In this document: positions 1 through 5,604 of the stretch, piece by piece
Layout of the letters: every line of letters starts with the position of its first letter
How positions within the stretch are numbered: position 1 is the stretch's first letter
Assembly: GCA_011375245.1 (NCBI GenBank)
Contig: DRMA01000096.1
Location: 1-7,823 of the forward strand
Source of the DNA: Thiothrix sp.
GTDB lineage: Bacteria > Pseudomonadota > Gammaproteobacteria > Thiotrichales > Thiotrichaceae
Reading direction: 5' to 3'
DNA: 7,823 bases
Translations under genes and position numbers: made by a program
The notes under the pieces: generated by a model
What the model was told of the DNA's origin: nothing
The model's input: the letters and a program-made list of their open reading frames with translations, nothing else
Database searches by the model: none

Positions 1-283
1 AAATTTATTCATTTTTTCATTTGTCCCAAAAATCCTGTATTTAGAATATATCACCGCTAAAAATCGACACATTGGAAAATCGTAGCAATAAGAAGCTTCG
101 TTAAAATGACCAAAAAGATGATAAAGAAAAATAATTATAAACTGATAACAAGCATAAAAATAATTAACCCTATAGTCTGATTACATTTAAGACATATTGT
201 GGCAAATATGTGTAAAAGTAACGAAATTAGCATTTTTGCGTTAGAATGCACGCTTCGTCTAAAGCCTACCTTTTTCCAGTTCT
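1..283. other. AT-rich intergenic region upstream of the helicase
   Basis: I see no gene here. The stretch is very rich in A and T, with many short A and T tracts and stops in all frames. On the minus strand an ATG at 12-10 could open a gene running off the left edge, but only four codons are visible, so it is not called. A TAGAAT at 242-247 is a possible -10 box for the helicase, but no good -35 box lies 16-18 bases upstream. No tRNA-like fold or long inverted repeat was noticed. Confidence 0.6.
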
Positions 284-1744
284 ATGAAAATAACAACGCA
301 GAGCTTCAAAGCGCTCAAATTATCACCTGTACTTTTATCAGCTATTAAACGCATTGGTTTTACTACGCCAACACAAATACAAATGGATGCTATTCCTGCT
401 ATTCTTGATGGAAGCGATGTATTAGCAGGTGCAGAAACGGGCTCAGGAAAAACAGCAGCATTTGCTCTTCCTTTATTACAAACACTTATAGAACACAAAA
501 AAAATGATGGCTATAACCAAGCCCGTGGTAATCATGTTCGTGCATTAATTCTTGTACCTACTCGTGAACTAACGATTCAAATTCGTGAAGATATCCTTGA
601 GCTAGCACAAATGATGCGACCTGAAATACGTTGTTTAAGCGTTTATGGTGGCGTGAAAATAAATCCACAAATGATGGCAATGCGTGGTGGTGTTGATGTG
701 TTAATTTCAACACCAGGGCGTTTATTAGATCTCGCTGCCCATAATGCACTTAAATTTAACAAGTTACAAACTTTAGTCTTGGATGAAGCAGATCGTTTAG
801 TGGGATCTAATTTTCAAGAAGAAATTGAAGATATCTTTAAAATTTTACCAAAACAACGCCAAAACTTACTGTTTACGGCAACATTTCCAGAAAGCGTTAG
901 AAAGTTAGTACGCGTACTACTTAATGAACCTACTATCATTAACCTTGAGCATAGTAGTGAAGTGCTGATTGATCAACATGTTGTTACTGTAAATTATGAT
1001 AAAAAAAATGATTTATTAGCACATTTGCTTAATGAGAATGATTGGAGACAAGTATTAATCTTTTGTAGTGCCAAAAAACGTTGCGATAATTTGGTTTTAA
1101 AGCTGGAAAAACGTGATATATCAGCAACAGCTTTACACGGCGACAAAGCTCAAAAGGAACGTATTGCTGCTTTGGAAAATTTTAAATCAGGTGCAAGTCG
1201 TATTCTTATTGCAACAGATGTCGCTTCACGCGGTATTGATATTGAAAAGCTTGATTGTGTCATTAACTATGAACTTCCTCGTTCGCCGAATGATTATATT
1301 CATCGTATTGGACGCACAGGACGTGCAGGTACCGAAGGACAGGCGATTACCTTGATTTCTCATCATGAATATGCACATTTTTCAGTGATTGAAAAAAGAA
1401 ATAACCTGAATTTAGTGCGTGAACAAGTTGCAGGTTTTGAGGCTGATCGTAAAGCGCCTCCCCCACCAACCCGTGATAATCCACGTAAGAAAAACCGTAA
1501 AAAACTCACTAAGAAGCAACGTACGAAGATAAAGGCTAAAAAAGTTGTTAATAAAATCAATACAGTATCCCCTGCTCCAACGCTTCCTGTTAAAAAGACA
1601 TCCTTGATAAAATTGCGCCCAAAATTTGGTGCTAAGCCAATAAAGGAGATGGATGAAAACAAAGATAAATTGTCAGCATCAGTAGTGATAAAGAAAACAC
1701 CAAAACCAAAAGTGGTTAATGAAAGTATTTGGGGTAAGAAATAG
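284..1744 (+). CDS. DEAD-box ATP-dependent RNA helicase, RhlE-like
   Basis: A 486-residue superfamily 2 RNA helicase that would use ATP to unwind short RNA duplexes in the cytoplasm, probably in ribosome assembly or RNA decay (role inferred from the family). Both RecA-like domains are complete. The Q motif ends in PTQIQ (29-33); motif I is AETGSGKT (50-57); Ia PTREL (92-96); Ib TPGR (143-146); II DEAD (167-170); III TAT (198-200) in place of the commoner SAT; IV about 257-261; V ATDVASRGIDI (310-320); VI HRIGRTGR (340-347). After about residue 390 comes a roughly 95-residue low-complexity tail with a PPPP run (393-396) and many Lys and Arg, probably a disordered RNA-binding extension. The start is supported by alignment of residues 8 onward to the RhlE N-terminus, but the bases before the ATG are pyrimidine-rich and hold no Shine-Dalgarno sequence. 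It appears monocistronic. Subfamily assignment beyond RhlE-like is uncertain, because the tail is poorly conserved. Confidence 0.95.
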   Translation: MKITTQSFKALKLSPVLLSAIKRIGFTTPTQIQMDAIPAILDGSDVLAGAETGSGKTAAFALPLLQTLIEHKKNDGYNQARGNHVRALILVPTRELTIQIREDILELAQMMRPEIRCLSVYGGVKINPQMMAMRGGVDVLISTPGRLLDLAAHNALKFNKLQTLVLDEADRLVGSNFQEEIEDIFKILPKQRQNLLFTATFPESVRKLVRVLLNEPTIINLEHSSEVLIDQHVVTVNYDKKNDLLAHLLNENDWRQVLIFCSAKKRCDNLVLKLEKRDISATALHGDKAQKERIAALENFKSGASRILIATDVASRGIDIEKLDCVINYELPRSPNDYIHRIGRTGRAGTEGQAITLISHHEYAHFSVIEKRNNLNLVREQVAGFEADRKAPPPPTRDNPRKKNRKKLTKKQRTKIKAKKVVNKINTVSPAPTLPVKKTSLIKLRPKFGAKPIKEMDENKDKLSASVVIKKTPKPKVVNESIWGKK

Positions 1745-1765
1745 AATGTCTTTTAGTTTTTAACA

Positions 1766-1795
1766 ACGATTTTTAATCGTACTTAACCTTTTTTT
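1766..1795 (+). terminator. Possible weak terminator after the helicase
   Basis: A 6-bp stem (ACGATT, 1766-1771, with AATCGT, 1775-1780) closes a TTT loop 22 bases after the helicase stop. A run of seven T follows at 1789-1795, but eight bases separate it from the stem, which is further than in a standard intrinsic terminator. The stronger hairpin at 1864-1914 may do the real work. Confidence 0.3.
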
Positions 1796-1841
1796 GGCGA
1801 TTAAGCGTTAAAGTTGATTAGTGCTATTGGATGATAGCATT

Positions 1842-1857
1842 GTAGGGATGGTTATAT
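1842..1857. repeat. 16-bp direct repeat, copy 1
   Basis: GTAGGGATGGTTATAT occurs here and again, identical and in the same orientation, at 2363-2378. The match does not extend: base 1841 is T where 2362 is A, and base 1858 is T where 2379 is C. The two copies lie on either side of the small gene at 1940-2323. This copy sits six bases before the large hairpin. Confidence 0.85.
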
Positions 1858-1863
1858 TTTTCA

Positions 1864-1914
1864 AATAATAATTCCATATTCTGCAAATTATAGGCAGAAT
1901 ATGGAATTATTATT
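1864..1914. terminator. Large perfect hairpin, likely bidirectional terminator
   Basis: A perfect 21-bp stem (1864-1884 with 1894-1914) closes a 9-base loop (1885-1893). It lies between the convergent helicase gene (stop at 1744) and the small gene ending at 1940. On the plus strand it is followed by a T-rich ATT-repeat stretch running to 1923. Read on the minus strand, it is followed by a run of T from the A/T-rich bases at 1856-1863. That position and symmetry fit a terminator serving both genes. The stem is mostly A-T pairs, with a GC pair of bases at the loop end, and is longer than most intrinsic terminators, so a small palindromic repeat element is an alternative. Confidence 0.65.
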
Positions 1915-1939
1915 ATTATTTTATAAAACAAGGAATTGT

Positions 1940-2323
1940 TTATGATCCTGTTTTTTTCGGTGGTGTAAATGTCAGGGTGATCGCCCCCTTAGCACCTGCT
2001 TCTGCGGAAGCAATCAAGGCAAATTTACCTTTGGCCGTTATTTCCAACCCCAGTTTAATTTCTGATAATTCAAAGTCGCCCACTTCAGCAATGGAAGCAA
2101 ACACTTCATCCAAGCTACTCTTAATCTCTTTCATTGACTCTGCCAATCTTTCAGCAGGAATAGAAGTGGCAATACGCTCCAATCTTGTTTCACCACCTGA
2201 ACGTGTACTCAATGTTGCATTGTTATAAGGATTCCAACCCCCTCTTCCTCCTCGTGTTACTCCTTGGGTTTTCTGTTCATCATCCTCAACAGAAACATTT
2301 ATAATAACGAGTAAATCAGCCAT
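1940..2323 (-). CDS. Small Pepco/Trypco1-like protein, possible conflict-system component
   Basis: A 127-residue soluble protein with no signal peptide or membrane segment. Three parts are visible: a short N-terminal strand rich in V and I followed by acidic EDDEQ (2-17); a glycine-rich linker, TRGGRGGWNPYNN (23-35); and a C-terminal module with a helix (about 57-80) and then two strands, ELSEIKLGLEITAKGKF (85-101) and ALIASAEAGAKGAITLTF (102-119). This helix, LxxIxLGxEITAxG, small-residue turn and hydrophobic strand pattern resembles, from memory, the Pepco and Trypco1 domains described with peptidases and STAND-type NTPases in bacterial conflict systems. In that setting they are accessory components, not enzymes. 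No catalytic residues are apparent. The start is supported by AAGGA (minus strand, 2334-2330) six bases before the ATG. It lies 91 bp downstream of acnB on the same strand, so read-through is possible. No peptidase or NTPase partner is in the window. The gene is certain; the family is a moderate call. Confidence 0.8.
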   Translation of the reverse strand: MADLLVIINVSVEDDEQKTQGVTRGGRGGWNPYNNATLSTRSGGETRLERIATSIPAERLAESMKEIKSSLDEVFASIAEVGDFELSEIKLGLEITAKGKFALIASAEAGAKGAITLTFTPPKKTGS

Positions 2324-2329
2324 GTTTTA

Positions 2330-2347
2330 TCCTTATCGCATAGCGAT
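2330..2347 (-). promoter_or_regulatory. Ribosome binding site and adjoining palindrome of the small gene
   Basis: On the minus strand, AAGGA (2334-2330) stands at a good distance from the ATG at 2323. Directly upstream is a small perfect inverted repeat, ATCGC-ATA-GCGAT (2335-2347). It could be an operator or a hairpin next to the ribosome site, but at 5 bp per arm chance is possible. The Shine-Dalgarno part is well supported; the palindrome's role is not. Confidence 0.5.
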
Positions 2348-2362
2348 GGTTGGTGTAATTTA

Positions 2363-2378
2363 GTAGGGATGGTTATAT
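2363..2378. repeat. 16-bp direct repeat, copy 2
   Basis: This is identical to 1842-1857, and lies 40 bases upstream of the small gene's start and 36 bases from the acnB stop. On the minus strand it contains TATAAC (2376-2371 or so), close to a -10 box, but no convincing -35 box stands before it. A related, diverged stretch, TAGCGATGGTT, is at 2341-2351. Confidence 0.85.
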
Positions 2379-2393
2379 CACTAATCTACTACG

Positions 2394-2413
2394 AGTAGGC
2401 TTACCAGCCTATT
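2394..2413 (-). terminator. Possible short hairpin after acnB
   Basis: A 6-bp stem (2396-2401 with 2406-2411, arms TAGGCT and AGCCTA, 4-base loop) begins just after the acnB stop codon. No T run follows it on the minus strand, so it is at best a weak terminator or an RNA 3'-end stabiliser. The alternative pairing CTACT/AGTAG (2386-2390 with 2394-2398) overlaps it and would exclude it. Confidence 0.25.
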
Positions 2414-2414
2414 A

Positions 2415-5012
2415 TTATGCCACCACGATAGGAATCACTTTCTCCGCAGCGTGTTGATAACTTTCAATTTCATTGAAATTCAAATAACGATAAATATCAT
2501 CTGCCATCGGATCAATACTAGAGACATAACTCATATACTCATCAACTGTTGGTAATTTACCCAAAATAGCTGCAATTGCAGCCAATTCTGCCGAAGCTAA
2601 ATAAACAAACGCTCCATCACCTAAACGATTAGGAAAATTACGCGTTGAAGTCGAAACCGCCGTGCTTTTTGGTGCAATACGCGCCTGATTGCCCATACAT
2701 AAGGAACATCCTGGCATCTCTGTACGTGCACCTGCACTACCAAAGATATTGTAATATCCCTCTTCGCTTAGTTGATGCTCATCCATTTTGGTGGGTGGTG
2801 CGATCCACAGACGTGTTGGTACAGCCCCCTGCACTTGCTCTAATAACTTACCTGCGGCACGGAAGTGACCAATATTAGTCATACAAGAACCAATAAATAC
2901 TTCTTGGATATCTACACCAGCAACATCAGAGAGCTTTTTCACATCATCAGGGTCATTTGGACACGCCAATAAGGGTTCTTTAATTTCATTCAAATCAATT
3001 TCAATAATTTCCACATACTCTGCATCAGAATCTGCTGTCATTAATTTAGGATTCGCCAGCCATGCTTGCATATCATCAATACGCCGTTGAATGGTACGTT
3101 CATCACCATAACCTTCGGCAAGCATCCATTGCAACATCACCACATTGGAAGAAAGATACTCAATAATGGGTGCTTGATCCAACTTAATAGTACAACCTGC
3201 CGCAGAACGCTCCGCCGAGGCATCCGATAATTCAAATGCTTGTTCGACTTTGAGATCAGGCAAGCCTTCAATTTCAAGAATACGTCCTGAAAACACATTC
3301 TTTTTACCTTCTTTAGCAACAGTTAATAAGCCTTGTTGGATCGCCGCATAAGGAATGGCATTAACTAAATCACGTAAGGTAATACCTGATTGCATCTCGC
3401 CTTTAAAACGCACTAACACCGATTCAGGCATATCTAACGGCATTACGCCCGTTGCCGCAGCAAAAGCAACCAAACCTGACCCTGCGGGGAAAGAAAGCCC
3501 AATCGGGAAACGGGTATGTGAATCTCCTCCTGTTCCCACCGTATCAGGCAGCAACATACGATTAAGCCATGAGTGAATCACCCCATCCCCTGGACGCAAT
3601 GACACACCACCACGAGTCATAATAAAATCAGGCAGGGTGTGCTGTGTATTGATATCAATAGGCTTGGGATACGCAGCCGTGTGACAGAAAGACTGCATGG
3701 TTAAATCAGCAGAAAAACCAAGACAAGCAAGATCTTTTAGCTCATCACGTGTCATTGGTCCTGTGGTATCTTGTGAACCAACCGTAGCCATTTTAGGCTC
3801 GCAATACATACCTGCACGGACACCTGTTGTACCACAGGCATTACCCACTATTTTTTGCGCTAAGGTATAACCCTTACCTGTTTCTTCTGGATCAACAGGT
3901 TTAATAAATAAATCAGAGGGTTCTAAACCTAACGCTTCTCGCGCTCTACCTGTCAGACCACGCCCAATAATCAATGGAATCCGTCCTTTAGCACGCACTT
4001 CATCACGGATGACTTCAGTTTTTAATGAAAACACTGCAATCACTTCATCACTATTATGCCGTTTAACCACACCTTCATAGGGATAAACATCAATAATGTC
4101 ACCCATTGCCATCTTGCTAACATCCATTTCAATCGGTAATGCCCCCGCATCTTCCAATGTATTGAAAAAGATTGGAGCAATATTGCTACCAAAACAATAA
4201 CCGCCCGCGCGCTTATTTGGAATAAATGGAATATCATCCCCCATATGCCATAACACGGAGTTAATCGCTGATTTACGTGAAGAACCTGTACCAACGACAT
4301 CTCCCACATAAGCTAAAGGAAAGCCTTTTTCTTTTAAGGCATTAATCAGTTTAAGCGGTCCTAACCTTCCTACTTCATCAGGCTCAATACCCTGACGTGC
4401 CATTTTTAACATTGCATTGGCATGTAATGGGATATCAGGTCGTGTCCATGCATCAGGCGCAGGAGAAAGATCATCGGTATTGGTTTCACCCGATACTTTA
4501 AACACAGTAACAGTGATTTTATCGGCTAAAGCAGGTTTGCTAGTAAACCATTCAGCAGCTGCCCATGAAGCCATAATTTGCTGTGCATAGGCATTGCCTG
4601 CATCAGCTTTATCTTTCACATCATAAAACGCATCAAACATTAATAAAGTATGCGATAAGGCTTTAACTGCCAGTTCGGCAATTTCATCATCTTCAAGCGC
4701 ATCCATTAATGGTTGGATATTATAACCGCCAAGCATCGTACCCAGTAATTGGGTCGCTTTTTGTTTGCTAATTAATGGCGAGCTGGCTTCGCCTTTGGTA
4801 ATGGCAGCTAAAAACCCTGCTTTAATATACGCTGCTTCATCAACACCTGCAGGAATACGGTTACTGAGGAGATCAACAAGAAAGTCTTCTTCGCCTGCTG
4901 GCGGTTGTTTGAGTAACTCAACCAATGCCGCCGTTTGTTCAGGATTCAGCGGCTGAGGAGGAATTCCTTCTGCTGCACGCGCTTCAACATGCTTACGATA
5001 ATCAACTAACAT
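2415..5012 (-). CDS. acnB: Aconitate hydratase B (bifunctional aconitase / 2-methylisocitrate dehydratase)
   Basis: Cytoplasmic [4Fe-4S] enzyme interconverting citrate and isocitrate through cis-aconitate in the TCA and glyoxylate cycles. The family also dehydrates/hydrates 2-methylisocitrate, and the cluster-free form can bind mRNA in E. coli. From the start at 5012 the protein is 865 residues, the same as E. coli AcnB and apparently without indels. Order: N-terminal HEAT-like domain (about 1-160); swivel domain with NTDDLSPAPDAW (178-189) and GTGSSRKSA (241-249); then the three catalytic domains with TVGTGGDSHTRFPIG (491-505). Cluster ligands are C710 (in GSCMTN), C769 and C772 (in CSLCMG), exactly the E. 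coli numbers. The frame extends 17 codons upstream to an ATG at 5063, but the family starts at MLVDYRKH. GGAG lies six bases before the ATG at 5012, and the likely -10 box falls inside the extension. No sign of damage or transfer. Confidence 0.97.
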   Translation of the reverse strand: MLVDYRKHVEARAAEGIPPQPLNPEQTAALVELLKQPPAGEEDFLVDLLSNRIPAGVDEAAYIKAGFLAAITKGEASSPLISKQKATQLLGTMLGGYNIQPLMDALEDDEIAELAVKALSHTLLMFDAFYDVKDKADAGNAYAQQIMASWAAAEWFTSKPALADKITVTVFKVSGETNTDDLSPAPDAWTRPDIPLHANAMLKMARQGIEPDEVGRLGPLKLINALKEKGFPLAYVGDVVGTGSSRKSAINSVLWHMGDDIPFIPNKRAGGYCFGSNIAPIFFNTLEDAGALPIEMDVSKMAMGDIIDVYPYEGVVKRHNSDEVIAVFSLKTEVIRDEVRAKGRIPLIIGRGLTGRAREALGLEPSDLFIKPVDPEETGKGYTLAQKIVGNACGTTGVRAGMYCEPKMATVGSQDTTGPMTRDELKDLACLGFSADLTMQSFCHTAAYPKPIDINTQHTLPDFIMTRGGVSLRPGDGVIHSWLNRMLLPDTVGTGGDSHTRFPIGLSFPAGSGLVAFAAATGVMPLDMPESVLVRFKGEMQSGITLRDLVNAIPYAAIQQGLLTVAKEGKKNVFSGRILEIEGLPDLKVEQAFELSDASAERSAAGCTIKLDQAPIIEYLSSNVVMLQWMLAEGYGDERTIQRRIDDMQAWLANPKLMTADSDAEYVEIIEIDLNEIKEPLLACPNDPDDVKKLSDVAGVDIQEVFIGSCMTNIGHFRAAGKLLEQVQGAVPTRLWIAPPTKMDEHQLSEEGYYNIFGSAGARTEMPGCSLCMGNQARIAPKSTAVSTSTRNFPNRLGDGAFVYLASAELAAIAAILGKLPTVDEYMSYVSSIDPMADDIYRYLNFNEIESYQHAAEKVIPIVVA

Positions 5013-5047
5013 CATTTTCTCCATAATTCTTAATAGTTTTGGTTGCG

Positions 5048-5076
5048 AGCATACCCTATCCAAAAAAAAACACCAA
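5048..5076 (-). promoter_or_regulatory. Candidate acnB promoter
   Basis: On the minus strand, TTGGTG (5076-5071) and TATGCT (5053-5048) are separated by 17 bases, which include a run of nine T. The -10 box matches the sigma-70 consensus at 4 of 6 positions and the -35 box at 3 of 6. Transcription would begin near 5041, giving a leader of about 30 bases before the ATG at 5012. Confidence 0.35.
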
Positions 5077-5152
5077 GGAACTTGCTTTTGACAATAACTT
5101 TGTTTACAACCACCGCTGAACTATTTTACTCATCGTTAAAGAGAAAAGACGT

Positions 5153-5536
5153 ATGTACTACACCGTAGAAACAGAAAAATCATTTGACCAAGCCGTAACA
5201 GACTTACAAGAAACCGTAGTTAACAATAAATTTGGGGTATTACACATCCATGATATTGGCGGTACTTTGCGTAGTAAAGGCATTGAGTTTGATAAGCAAT
5301 GTAAAGTCTTTGAAGTATGTAATCCTGGACATGCAGCCAATGTATTAGCAACCGACATGCGCTTAAATATGGCTCTCCCTTGTCGTGTTTCCGTTTATAC
5401 TGAGGCAGGAAAAACAAAAATAGGATTTATTAAACCAGTACCTATGTTAGAAGCTTTATCTGATAATGCAAACCTGTTAGAAATAGCCCAAGAAGTAGAA
5501 CAAACTATGATAAAAATGGTTGATGAAGCCAAGTAG
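5153..5536 (+). CDS. DUF302 family protein
   Basis: A 127-residue soluble protein of the DUF302 family (COG3439 type), whose biochemical function is not established. It is a single compact domain. An N-terminal strand and helix (YYTVETEKSFDQAVTDLQ) are followed by FGVLHIHDIGGTLRSKGIEF (27-46) and the family signature FEVCNPGHAANVL (53-65) with ALPCRVSVY (74-82). Cysteines are at 50, 56 and 77; C56 and C77 sit inside the signature and might act in redox or metal binding (inference). The C-terminal part is helical and acidic. No signal peptide is present, so it is probably cytoplasmic. The start has only a weak purine-rich ribosome site (AAAGAG, 5138-5143). The gene is divergent from acnB across 140 bp and convergent with acs across 68 bp, so it is a single-gene unit. 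The proximity to two acetate/TCA enzymes is suggestive only. Confidence 0.88.
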   Translation: MYYTVETEKSFDQAVTDLQETVVNNKFGVLHIHDIGGTLRSKGIEFDKQCKVFEVCNPGHAANVLATDMRLNMALPCRVSVYTEAGKTKIGFIKPVPMLEALSDNANLLEIAQEVEQTMIKMVDEAK

Positions 5537-5562
5537 GAATTTAACGAAATTTGCCAAGACTA

Positions 5563-5588
5563 AGTTACGAGGCTGGAGCCTCGTAACT
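5563..5588. terminator. Hairpin between convergent DUF302 gene and acs
   Basis: A perfect 11-bp stem (AGTTACGAGGC, 5563-5573, with GCCTCGTAACT, 5578-5588) closes a 4-base loop. It sits 26 bases after the DUF302 stop and 16 bases beyond the acs stop, so it can serve both genes. Neither side has a true T run, so either termination is inefficient or the structure mainly protects RNA 3' ends. Confidence 0.6.
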
Positions 5589-5604
5589 AGACTAGAAAAG
5601 CTAA

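Noticed and set aside
1363..1662. 99-codon open frame on the minus strand inside the helicase gene
   Set aside because: It is antisense to the Lys-rich helicase tail, and its composition follows from that. There is no ribosome site or recognisable domain.
1906..1920. ATT trinucleotide run as a microsatellite
   Set aside because: Most of it is one arm of the large hairpin, so the stem explains it.
1977..2228. 83-codon open frame on the plus strand opposite the small gene
   Set aside because: It is the mirror of the small minus-strand gene, which has a clear ribosome site and family-like pattern. This one has neither.
1842..2378. The 16-bp repeats as target-site duplications of an insertion sequence
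   Set aside because: They are longer than usual duplications, no terminal inverted repeats adjoin them inside, and no transposase is present.
3355..3576. Plus-strand open frame within acnB
   Set aside because: It lies wholly inside a highly conserved part of acnB and is a shadow frame.
5088..5093. TTGACA as the -35 box of the DUF302 promoter
   Set aside because: A perfect hexamer, but 16-18 bases downstream there is no -10-like sequence. TATTTT at 5122 is 28 bases away, so no promoter was called.
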